A stretch of DNA of 64,000 nt from Hypholoma sublateritium FD-334 SS-4 (taxonomy: Eukaryota; Basidiomycota; Agaricomycetes; Agaricales; Strophariaceae). Under the pieces are notes generated by a model. The model did not search any database and was not told where the DNA came from. It worked only from the letters and a program-made list of their open reading frames with translations. Below are positions 46,089 through 58,100 of the stretch, one piece after another. The stretch lies in contig KN817538.1 in NCBI GenBank assembly GCA_000827495.1, forward strand, positions 186,001 through 250,000. Reading direction: 5' to 3'. Made by a program: the position numbers and the translations under genes. Numbering within the stretch: position 1 is the first letter of the stretch; each line of letters starts with the position of its first letter.

Positions 46089-48529
46089 ATGGTTGCCAAC
46101 TACAAGAACCCAGTCCGATGCTTCGTGAGTCTAAATACGAGTATTTTATGACTCGGAATCAACCTAATCATGATCGGCGTCTACCCACAATCTCCTTTCG
46201 GGAAATGGTGTACTGCAATGCGTCGCACAGCACTACGACATAGACGGACAACCCATCGGCAAAGGGTGCACGAAGCCATTCTGCACCTACGTCCATCCCA
46301 CCGACGCTACCTGGGACATAGCAGTGCTGTCAAAAGCCTGGAAGCAACCGCCTGCAGGCGCAGGCTGGACCCACCCGCCGCCACCGTCTGCACACTCGGG
46401 GCCCAGTCGGCACAATCACGCTGACGACAGGGATAGAGACAGAGACAGGGATAGAGACAGAGACAGGGATAGAGACAGAGACAGAGACAGAGATAGAGAC
46501 AGAGACGACAGCCGCCGTCGCAGATCGCGCACCCCACCCCGCCGCGCAAGGACACGGTCGCCCGTAGAGCACACACGCAGCCACCGCCGCGACGACTACA
46601 CTGAAAGGGAAGACACGCACGCACGGAGCAGGCGCGACCCTGAGCCTGACACACGCCGCCGGAGGGACCATTCGCAGTCGTCGATTGCCTCATCTGTCGG
46701 CACCGCACCCCCGCGTCCGCCACCGTCGTCCACAGCCGCGCCCCCACGCCCACCCACCACTGCGGAGAATTCATTTACATCGATGGCGAGTACGGCACCC
46801 CCGTTATCAGGCGCCAGCACTGCGCGAGTGACAGGCCAGCGCAAGAACAGTATTACCATTCCCGTGAGTGGGCGCTTGCTGCGTGATGAGTCTATACATA
46901 ATACTATTCATTCAGTCCAATCATCCTGTACAGATACCCCCACCGGCTTCTGCAATCTTCCAACAGCCCAGCATGCCTCCGCCCCCGCCGCCAACAGCCC
47001 CTCCACCGATGCACCCGCCGCAGCCTCTACCGCAAGTCCCTCAGGGCCTGCGGCTCGTAGTTCCACCCCCGCCTCCACCAGAACCAAGTAAAGAGGAGAA
47101 AGCAGCGCTATGGGAGGAGCGGATAAAGTGCGTGTCATCGTCATCGTTATTATGCAGGCGCAGCCGCTGACCGAGCCCCAGGCTCTTCTCCGAGTCCACA
47201 AAGGCGCACGAGCGGTGCGACACGCTACAAGAGGAATACGATACTGCTTTGCGCGCGACGAAGAGTACGCTCTTCGAGTCACTGCGGACAGAGGACCAGG
47301 AGCGCCTACGCGGCCAGCTCGCGGAGCTCGCGCGACGACGCGACGACGCACAAGCGACGTACCAGACGCTCCGCGGAAAGCTGCTCGATACGCCGTCGTG
47401 GCCCGTCGCGCCCCCGCCAGCGGCGCGCGAGGACCACGAACGCCACATAGAACTCGTCAAGTACGTGAGCGAACTCAATGACACGGTCGCAACGATGAAG
47501 GGCCTGCTCGGCGAGATCATGCCGTACAGCTACAAGCAGCCGCCGGAGCCGCCAGCCCTCTCCGACGGTGAGTTGGACGGCAGGATGGACGTCGACACCC
47601 CGGTTGAGGGTGCAGGTGCGGGCGCCCAAGGAAGCAGGAAGCGTCAGCGGGTGGACGACGCGGCGGACGACACGGAACGGAGAAACTTTGCGCAGCACGA
47701 CCCGGACATGCCGACGCAGCAGGAGCTCGACCAGTGCCGCGAGCAGCTTGTCGTGTTCGAGGACCAGGTGAAGAGCCTGCGCAATGAAATCGCGCAGTAC
47801 GAGCTCGACAACGCGGCGAACATGGCGCACATCGTCTCGAGCAAGGCGCAGGAAATCGAGGCCGCACGCCAGAAGGAGCAGCGCGTCCGCGATCGCGAGC
47901 GCCGCGAGCGGGACGCCGCGATGCGCGCGAAGATCGCGGAGTCGCAGGAGAAGGTCGCGGGTTGTGAGAGTGACATCACAGAGATGGCGGTAGACGTCGC
48001 GAATATGATGTCTGACGTTCACACGCTCCAGATCGAGCTGGATGAGGAGACGCGGAAACGGGACGAGAGCCGCCAGAAGATGCTGCAGGTGCGTTTCCAT
48101 GCTGCTGTGGATATTGATTGACGGTATATTTACGCACCGCCCGCTTCCCAGCTCGAAGAGCGCCTGCAGGGCTACATCGCCACGCAGAAAACCACGTCCG
48201 CGACGTTGGACACGCTGCGCACGGCGCTCAAGGCGTACACCACGCGCCCTCCCTCGCCGCCGATGTCGCCCGCACCCGTAGCCGCGCCGTACCTCCTCGA
48301 GACGCTCCGCGAGCCGCTGCTCGACGCCGTGCGCAACGAGATGCGACCGCTCGTCGAGCAGATGCGTACGAACGTGGAGGAGCTCGTCGCGGAGAAGAAC
48401 AAGTTGGTTTTCGAGGCGACGTGGACGAAGCTCGGGCAGACGCTGCATGTGCTTATGAAGATCAAGGACCGGTTAATGGAGAACCAGAACCAGGCTGGTC
48501 AGCCCCAGCCGCAACCCCAGCTCCCGTGA
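46089..48529 (+). CDS. CCCH zinc-finger protein with Arg-Asp repeats and coiled coils
   Basis: Probably RNA-binding, from its domains; I do not recognise a characterised orthologue. Exons: 46089-46124, 46231-46863, 46934-47127, 47182-48088 and 48152-48529; introns 106, 70, 54 and 63 nt; 715 residues. The first 45 residues carry a CCCH-like finger, RCFHYDIDGQPIGKG followed by CTKPFCTYVHP, spacing C-x13-C-x4-C-x3-H. An alternating Arg-Asp tract follows, encoded by a GACAGAGATAG-like minisatellite, then RS-like and proline-rich regions. From about residue 270 to 600 there is a long charged coiled coil (for example QDQERLRGQLAELARRRDDA-type heptads), with a short acidic break. The end is glutamine/proline-rich. 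The first intron is the least certain: only two AG sites are available, and the one chosen keeps the finger in frame. It follows VPS11 on the same strand after 246 bases. Confidence 0.8.
46423..46508 (+). repeat. Minisatellite coding for an Arg-Asp repeat
   Basis: About fourteen hexamer units of AGAGAC or AGGGATA type in tandem inside the CCCH gene, read as alternating Asp and Arg. Such tracts change length easily by slippage in steps of two residues without loss of frame. Confidence 0.85.
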
Positions 48530-49640
48530 AATGTTCGGAGGATCGCCATTTATGATCATGGATTCTTGGGCATACTTACAGTACCTATGTACACCACTTG
48601 TTTTCACATTTTGTTTGACCTGACTTGCAGCTTGTAATATACTGTACTTACCATTTATGCATTTCTCTTGATATCATGATTACTTCTAATTACATTTGAG
48701 TAGGCGATGGCTTGTTGAGTACATTTGGACAATGGATTAATGGAATATGGAAATTTTGTGGTGATGCTCGCTCATAATGACGTCTAAAAATATACTTACC
48801 TCGCAGGCGCCTATCGAAATTTCAAGTGAGCAGACGTAGTCCCCTTCCTTCTCAGTTAAGGAATAAGTGCTTTCCGAGTAGCATAACATGCGTTTGATAA
48901 ATTTAAGCAGTGAATTCCTTCTCCTTCAGAATCTGGGTTGCAGCCCGTTTGCAGCTTGGCTTGGAACCAAATCGTCAATATGAAGAGAAGGAGGCCTGCG
49001 AAAAGCCTAGGATTGCCACCGCTCAAAGTATGTTGTTTTTGCAATGTCATTCGGTTGTCTGCGATGACATTCTGCTTTGATTTTGCCCAGCTTGTGCCGA
49101 ACCCAAGTCGGCAAATCGATGTTCTTTTTCAAGCCGCCTCCTAATAACCGTGAGAACCGGCTTTGCGCTGGACTGCTTGCTTCTTTGCCAACACCAAAGC
49201 AACACCGAATTTGAGAGCTTCGTGCCTCTGCAGAAAGATTTACCGAGAATCTTTCTGAGGTTCTCTTAGATTCCTCTTGCGACCGTCTGATCTGAACCAC
49301 CCGCAGCAAATACTGAACTTTGCTGTATTCCTACGGTTTCTTCCTACCACGCATCGACCCAGCATCAACCACGCGTCGTGAATTCCGGCCCACGACAACG
49401 AATCCTGGTCATTTATCCTCCAAGCGATGTTGACAAGCTAATTACCTCGGACAGCCCCCTCAATGTCACATCTGCGATAGATTTGGACCCTTGCAGGAGT
49501 TAACCTTGGTTCTCCACACAACTGGAAAACGTTTGGCCTCTAATCAAGACCCTTCGCGACGCAGTCTCCTTGCTCCTCCGATGGTCAACAACCGCACCGT
49601 TGACAAAGGACGCGCGGCCCGATTGCCCTGCCTTGCCTTG
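48530..49640. other. Gene-free region after the CCCH gene
   Basis: AT-richer sequence, presumably starting with the CCCH 3' flank. Only short frames without domains. No RNA gene seen. Confidence 0.5.
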
Positions 49641-52100
49641 CTCACTCGACGATGCCCGATCGGAGAATTTCGGATGACAAGGCCGCCATGCACCTTTATC
49701 GCAGTGATTGCGCGCATACATTGACTTCGCTGCGATTATTCAGTCGAATTCCCCGCCTGCGCTGCCAATTTGTGCGCGTTTCATTCAAAAGTCGTACGAG
49801 TTATTTTGCTCCAGCATCTCCTATGACGCCCGTTTTCGTTCCGACATCCTTGGGACTTTTATGACGGGCATGTCTTTACTTGATCATTCCGACCACCTTG
49901 AAGCGAGGAGGAGACCAGTGCAGTCATGCCACCCAATCCAAATATTCTCTCCTTCCAACACCGGCATCATGGACCCTACACTTGATCCCCAAGATCTCGA
50001 ATCTCGGTGAGTCCCATGCTTGAAATATTGGCATAATTACCGGTCATTCATTTAAATGCAGATTTTCTGCTACCTTGAGAATCGGCAGATCGTGGGGTAA
50101 TTTGATTGTGAATATTTTTTTCTAACCGAAAAGTTGTCTGCATAGCAGGTATCCCATCGCATCCCATTGACTTCCTTTCTCAAATCTGCGACTTTATCTC
50201 TGCATTCTGTACACTCATTGAAGACTACGATCCTTGATCATCGATATCTACTTCGATTATGACTTCGTGGGTTCATATTAAACGCTTGAAGGTTTTATTA
50301 CTAAAATGGTAATGCAGGAAAGCCGTCACTCATATGGCCTCGGTGGCGGAGGCTGCTCAGCGCCTTGAAACCCCTTCTGGACGGATGCGCCTCATGTAGG
50401 CCTCGTTGCAACTGCCCTTCGCCCACCGCGCACATTCCCAGCCTCGCTTTGCAAAGAGTCAGCTCCCTCTCGGTTCCCAACTTCTGCGCTGCCTACTGGC
50501 ATTTTCTGGTGCCCCAAAAAGCGGCGCTCCTCATGCGATCAAATCTGACATCCTGATGGCGATATTCGCAGACATCCTGATAGCACAGCGAGAACATGAT
50601 GCGCAACCTTGGGGCAGGCCTTTGGAATCCTCGGAGGATTGCCTTGTTCAATTGCTCCGTTCCGTGCACTTTACCCACTCCCACGCAAGATAAGGCGTAT
50701 CGCTCTCACGCGTTCGCGGCAGGAACACTCGCAGTAAGTACGCCATCTCTCATCCACTAGTATATCCTGCTACTGCGGACAGCCAACCTCGGGCAGTGGT
50801 GTATTGCTGGCAACTATACTTGTTATCTCTGGCCTAGCGAGCATGAAACGCAGAAGCAACGCTACCTACGCACAGAACTCACGGCTCTTGGAACCTCCGA
50901 TTGCAGCACTGCGCTCGAATGATACTAGAGCGGTGTTGGCTCCGGTTCGTTATGCACATCTCTGGGCCAGTTCCTGCTTCTTTCTCGCCACCTGTGGGAT
51001 GCGCTCTCTCTGGAATAACCATCTGCATCAGCGTCATTGCGGCGGAATATCAAAATAACTTATTATTTGATGTCTTTGTTCCTTTGCGAGGCGTGCTTGA
51101 TACACGCCCTGGATACTCGTGGCAGTCAAAGGCATGTCATCCCCTCCCCAATTCCCTCCCTGGGCGCCACTGTTCCCTGCTACTCACTGGCAGGAATATC
51201 ATTTTCCCTGAGAACCCACAGTATCACATGTCGATTGTGAGTTGCCCTTTAAACGATGAAATATAGCAGGAATGCACTGCTGGTGGAGAATTTGACGGTT
51301 GTCCTCGGGGTAATCTATATGGGGAAGGTGGTCCCTTCTTTGGCCTCCGGCGTCGGGAATAGGGGATCTCCAGAAACGTCTGCCATCCATGCCGTCGTCT
51401 TGCCCTCTCCAGCATGGCATATATCCCGCAACCTGTACCCTAGGATTTTCGGTCTGATGGAAAATTGACATACCTGATCATAGATTACAAGATACGACAA
51501 ATATCTGATAAGAAGCCGCCCTCCTTTGGTCCACCTGTCCCGTCGCTTTCCCGCTTTAGTTCGAAGAGGGCGTCGTTTACGGCATAGGATGCTGCGTGGC
51601 TCTGTAATCGGCCTCTATTGGACTCGTAAGCGAATCTTGGCGGCTACCTCTTGTTCTTCTTGCCCGCAGCCTGTTCGCTTGCATAAGATAATTAACGGCG
51701 AACTGCCTTTGACGACAGTGAGGCGGTCGCACCACTCATGCAATCCGTCAGAACTTGGCAATGTGCTACCGGGCACGGGAATGGCTCACAGGGATCACGG
51801 ACGTCGGCAATTTAATTCTGCAGGACATCTTGGGCAGGAAATTACCTGATTATCGGTGAGTGTACGTTGTGTTTCTGTGAAATCGAAAATATCCGGTATC
51901 CACGTATTCGTCAATCAAGGCTTCCACGGACGTTCAACTGAAACGGTGCGACCGTGTTTTGGGGTGGCCACAGGATGATCATCAACCTAAATGCCACAGT
52001 GATGTACGATCTATCCAATGTCTAGACTGTAATCAAACTGTAGCACTTTGCTCCTGGTGAGCAAATCATGGGCCTGGACTTAGAGCACGCAAGTGCGTCT
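49640..52100 (+). pseudogene. Decayed multi-exon gene of unknown family
   Basis: Several stretches read like conserved protein but are broken. 49712-49918 reads YIDFAAIIQSNSPPALPICA, then FIQKSYELFCSSISYDARF. 50318-50837 reads AVTHMASVAEAAQRLETPSG, QLPFAHRAHSQPRFAKSQLP, DILMAIFADILIAQREHDAQ, PWGRPLESSEDCLVQLLRSV, then RSKYAISHPLVYPA and VVYCWQLYLLSLA. This stretch is interrupted by in-frame stops at 50396-50398 and 50691-50693. 51764-51855 reads CYRAREWLTGITDVGNLILQ and DILGRKLPDYR, ending at a GTGAGT donor. The pieces share the plus strand and lie in an order that could be one old gene. I cannot name the family. Confidence 0.4.
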
Positions 52101-55100
52101 CTCTAGCCTACGTTTGACTGCCATCATAGATCCGTAACCTGTAAAGACGATTACTTTTGTGGTGTCGTCAGTGCCACATAAATCTTACAGATATAGAGCA
52201 TGAACTGGATAAGAAAGATATGAAGTGTATACAAACGTACAACTCGACTCAATCGGCCAACTCACCAGATAGGCGGGCCGTTTCCTGGTTCGTTCTTCTG
52301 CGGTATTACAATCTGCACTTCTTTGAAACTCGTTCCGGGAAGTCATTCGACCGCAATTGAATTGAGAAGGACGGTAAGATTAATGTACAGCGTGAATGTG
52401 GGTGAATTTATCCGTACGGATTCTCTTGCTTGTATAATAACGTTCGTAATCAAAGTGCAAGAGTTGCTGAGAAGACGTGAATGTAAGATACGTTTCACAT
52501 TGATCTATGCGTAACTGTCTCAAATCTCTTTCCTAATTGAACCTCGTCTACAAGTTACTAGAAAAAATCTACATGATGCATCCGACTCTCTTTAATCGAT
52601 ATTCACGAAGCGCTTGAAGCTCTGATAATCCTACTTACCATATATCCGGCATTTCTATTCAATGGCGTCATCGAAAGTTTTAATGGACCAAGTCTCGAGT
52701 TCGTAGCTCTGGGATTCAGGGGCAGAGAATAGTGGGCATCTAGTTTCAACATTTACTGCAGTACAATAGTCTGAATAAGCCTCGACCGTCAGACGAACAA
52801 TCAAAGGTCCAACGTACTTAAATTTGGACTTGTAGCAACCCGAAATGAGCCTTGGGCTAAAAGCGATTGAAATAAACATATAATGTGTATTATATCTCCT
52901 GTATCTACCTAATATCGTACTCTTTCTCTCGATTAGGTGGAGATCAGCTATGCGGAAGATGTGCAATCCTATGCAAGTCCAGTGTAATCTATTTTTAGAT
53001 CTGGCAGTGAAAACACTGCCATGATCTACATTCCTTCGTTGTATAAGACTCTGAATTGCTCATTGAATAGGCTTCTGAAAATCTTGCTTCTGGAGCATCA
53101 TACGTTATTGAACAGAATTCCTAGAGGTATGACTAGATAGATCTGAGGCCAAGTGCTTGCCAACCACTCGGATTCTGAATCTTCGACAAGACCGCGTTCC
53201 TTGGGCGTTCCGATTCGGAACTAGAGTAACTTTCCAAACCACTGTACGACCGCATCGAATTGAACTGATATCTAAGCGCTACGTCAATCGGAGCAGTATA
53301 CAATAATGGCATCCAGATGACTGACTTATTACCGGGCCAGCTCAGTGGGAGAAGATTTGCAGGGTCGGGTTGCATAAGAAATGTCCATGGAAAATCACTC
53401 GACCGAAGCTATATTCCATATCATATTCCACGGAGCGTGCTGCCTTTCTATAGATCGCCTTCAAATACCTTGAACGGCAGGAAGCATCTGTCTCATAAGT
53501 TGATGGAATGATGCGCCAAGTTATAACATTTTGTCGACAAAGAGAATCAGACCTCAGTAAAACTCACAGCGGTTACCCCAGGGTATACGTTGGAGACCCT
53601 GTTATGTCCATTGCCGCCGGAGGCTGCATCGCACAAAACATCAGTGAAGTGAACCTCTGCGTCTACGACTTCTGTTGAATATATAACGCTCGGCCCGGCG
53701 AGTTGCGACAATACAGACTTCGATTTGACTTGCTGCAGTCTTGCAGAATCACGTACACCCATTTTTAACCAGAATTACCTGCCGTAGAATTTGTGCCCTC
53801 CGATGAGCCAATTACTTATCTGCATTAAGTTGCTAAGCATCGCGCGAAGATACCAGAGCTATTTAGATATGTATGCATCGTCATTTCTACGGCCTCGGAT
53901 CAGAATCTCAAGCGATTATGGGATATTCCGACATACCTCTTTAGTGGTATCAATTATTCTGGATACCTTGACTCTCAACTTCATGTGGCTAATTTTTTCC
54001 AAGGGTACATAAACTCGCATTAAAATGGGTCTTATCTAATCTAAAGCCCATGGACCCTAAGTGTGCCAATCTCTATGCCTGCAACGAAGTTCGCTTGTCC
54101 AAAGTTCTCACCAAGCACCGGCAAATAGAAATGGGGTGTCGATCTGTAATGGCACTTCTACACGTGTGGTTTACACAAGTACATAAATGCGTCGCATCCT
54201 GATTATGTATCACTATGCGCTCCTAGCGCATCAGGCGTATTCACGCAATCGTTGGCCGGATAATTACTACACACAGCGTGTGCGACTGATGAAATTTTAT
54301 GGGCGATCTTTGCTAGAAGTTCGAGGGAGACCTGTCAAATGGATCGACAGCACGTTGCGGATTACACTTTGTAAGTGCTTCGCGGATGTCAAGCGCCGCT
54401 GTCTATTGTCAATTTCGTCTGATATTATCAATCATCTGGTGTTTCGAGTATTTCAGAGTCTTTCTATATTCACATTGTCAGTGATATATTTTCCCTGGAT
54501 TTTAGGTGACTGTGGATAGCTAGGAAGGCGTGTAATAGTTTCATCCACCATCGTGGCTCAGAATCGCGGGGGCGCTCTTTCCACTGCCATCAGAGATATT
54601 GTGTAAAATTAAAAGAAAACACGATGACTAGGCTTTGACTGGAGTGACAGCTTAAATCAATGTCAATTATTCTGAGGCACTGGCTCGAGACGTGGAATGA
54701 ATCTTGGGCATACAGAAATCCCACCAAAGAATCCTACCAACGACCGAGTCTCAAACAATAAAGTCCGTTGTAGCCAACCAGGGCCTAACCGGCAGGGTGT
54801 AAATACGGCCTCGGATACCGTTTTAAGCCAAATGGAGTCTGTGGGCTGCGTCAATCTTTTCGATTACAGACACAGCCCTCGCCGCGTCTTATCTGGGCGA
54901 CAGAATGTCGTAGACAGCTTGAGTCTTCTCTGATTCGGTTCTGTTAGCCCAAAATTACGACCTAATAGTTAGGTACGCACAAGTATTATACTTATGCCGA
55001 GTGCTTTCAAAAGAAAAGAACTGACGTTCGTTTAAAGTTGCTTGACAGTCACTGGCGCTGAAAAAAAGCCCGCGCTGGCCATCATACACGTAACTCATGT

Positions 55101-58100
55101 GCATGGATGCTTACCCACCAAACTCATTTAGAAACGCAAATATTGGCAGCCCCCATAATCCATCAACTATCTTCTTGAAGAGATGTGCCACCTATATGTA
55201 CGCATTAAATGCGACGGAAAGATGAGTGCGCTGCGGAGCACGGTCCGCACCCCATGGGCCGCAGTGGCTTTAATTAGTGTTATTTATAGCCTGCCGGTAT
55301 CTCAACGTTGCAGCGATCGTGCCACAGACCGGCACGCACACCGCCACCGGTTGATTTCGTCTCTGGCACAAATGTCTCGCCGCTACTTACGCACAGGCAG
55401 ATATATAAGAATTTCTTCTGCTGCCCTTGTTTTTGACCAACTGTACAATTCAATTGACCCAGTTGAGCAACAAAAAGCTGCTGCTCATCACCTCGCCTCA
55501 CCGATTTTATCATTAGATACAGTCAGCTGCAGTGATATGCGGAAAGTCGAGTCAGAATACTGAATATCGCATTGCAATGCGTCCGCAACGTGCGTAGTCA
55601 GGTATCCCACAATTTACTCGATTTAGGAATCTTCCGATGTCATTCCGCGTCACTCGTCCTCCCAGACAGAAACCCTATAGTTACATGGTGAGGCTCCCCA
55701 ACGTCTGACCTACACTCGGGCATGCGTCCGGATCTTGACTATGTTCTCTGTGCTGTTCTGCTGCAACGGAGAGTTCCATAGGAAGTTCTGAACATCCGAC
55801 ACCGCTTTGCTCCTCTCTGTATCCGCATCGCACCAGCCCGAAGCCAGCACTTGCTCTGAAGGTGTGTAATTAAGCAAGCGCAGCCAACACAGAGACTGGG
55901 CGGCCCAATATGAAGCAGGCAGACACCTTCCTCATGCTTACACAGCCTTCTATGCTCTTTCAAAAGCGAAATTGCAAGGAGCCCCGATCTGGACCACTCT
56001 GTGGATAGCTGTGGTTTATTCGGCACGTCACCCGCGGCAACTTTGCGTTCGTTAACGCCCAGAGTGTACTTCAAGTTGAATCCCGCGCTCGTCGCACACT
56101 CGCAGGCCATGGCTAACTATCTACAGCTCACGAATAGCGCGCTCCCTTCGATTTCATGCGTCAAATCTAGCATCGAGGATGCCACCGGCCGGCGGCGTGA
56201 TCACCCGACTAGAAAATCATATGCATGGTCATCGCTAGCATGGGGCGGTTTATCTCACGCTTATTCAGAGAGCACCCGGACGAGTAGTACTCACTCCGAA
56301 TTTGAGAGGGTATATGAGGGATACCCAGCTTTATGAAGTTAATATAAATTATGACTGTCTGGCCGCCGTTGGCCATCCTTCTTTCCAAGAAATACTGCTG
56401 CCAGTGTAATTCATCCCTTATAAAAGGTGGAATCCGAAGGCAATATGACACCCTGAACCTTGCATGAACCCTCACGAACCTTGAGAAGTGCGCGAACTGC
56501 GCATGATGCCGAAATGAGTCGGCGGAGTCGATAACGACTGGGCTTCTCCCTGTGTCCTCGGATTACGAAGCATCGGATCGCGAACAAATTTAAGCTACAG
56601 TGAGAGAAAGTTGAAGTTATCGGGACTGTTATAAGTAATAAGATGCTTATGAGCACAACATCGATGCACAACCAAAACGGAAGTGGCATGAGGGTTGCAA
56701 GGTATGAATGGTGCCATTTCCTCCAAGACCAAACTCTACAAACTTACACGCATAATTATGCCTCATGCGAAGCTAGCTCTCAACGAGTATAAGGAAAGAA
56801 GCTGCTTATTAATAGAAATGAAGTGTGTCTTGAGGCAAAAACACGCCTGATTTTTAAATTCCCCAGCTGAAGTGTGAAGATTCACGCGACATATTAGATA
56901 TCCCGTCTGTCAGCGACATCTTCCACGACTGACATTTACACAATTATTGTCGGCAATTGACACTGTGATGCCGAAGAAAGTGGATAGTAAGTGGATAGGA
57001 AGAAAGCGACCTTTCTGATAACATTGAGCATGAATGTAAAGTAATGAAATATGTCCAAATTCTTGGAGCTAAACATCCCATCCATTCCAATCGCGCCTTA
57101 TCGAAACCATAATGTCAAATTCTGCTCACCATCAAAGGGAAATATTGTGCGTGGCGTTTCCTCTTATTTGGATAGCGCGTCCATCTTATAAATGCAAATT
57201 TTCGTCGATCCCGACCGCTGCAGTGCGAGATAGTAAGGTAGCCATTTAGTTCTAGTTAGCGTCTCTCAGTTCATACACTTACTTTGAGACACAATTGGCA
57301 AATGGGCTGCATATCATGAGAAGCAGATTGAAGGCGAGAATGAACGACCCGCAGGAAGGAGAACCCCAAAGTAAACTCTTATTGATAACTGATGTAGCTG
57401 AGAAGGTGATTACTGGGTGATTAGTATAGCTGATTGCTTCGGCAACTAGTTTGCATTCAATTTCATGAAAATCAAATAAGTAGCCGCTGTCTACAAGCTG
57501 TCTATCACTAGATATCCGGAATTGATGCGAGCCGGTCCAGTGGAGGCCGGGGTGAGCCTCTTAATTTTTTCGTGAGCCGTTAAAATGCGAGCTCAAAGTC
57601 ACTCGGATGACAGTGTTCACAGAGACGACACGAAATTCACGAGCAAGGGAATATTGCGATGGGTGGAGATTAATATTATAGAAGCTATGTTCGACCAATG
57701 GTCTCATGCTCCGTATGTACAATTTATGCCGCGGTCAGAGTTCGACCTACATACTATTCATAACTGATAAGATCAAGGTTTATTATACTTGAATTATGAA
57801 TACGGCAATCGTGTACTAGACCCTTCTGGTGCCCTTCACAACGTCAACTCCGCGGTGCACAACCTTCTACCCAGCCAGGTGACGAGCGTTTAGGAGGGCA
57901 TCGGTGCTCGCCTGACCCGGGGGATGCCACAACATGTCTTTGAAACAACAATACACACGCCGAAAAAAGAATAGTTCCCAAAAATACTTGGAAACCCTTG
58001 CAGCTGAGAAGGTGTTCAGCGTCCAGAATGCACGAGGCGCGATTCGCAAGGGTTTCCGACTCAGAGCACGAGGCGCGAAGAAAGATGTTGAGAGTAGAGT

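Noticed and set aside
47306..48448. 380-codon minus-strand frame
   Set aside because: Antisense of the coiled-coil exon of the CCCH gene; leucine/arginine/valine-rich shadow of a GC-rich coding strand.
51898..51975. Stretch reading like a class III aminotransferase (VFVNQGFHGRST)
   Set aside because: Too short, and neighbouring sequence gives no pyridoxal-phosphate lysine region; kept only as part of the decayed-gene area.
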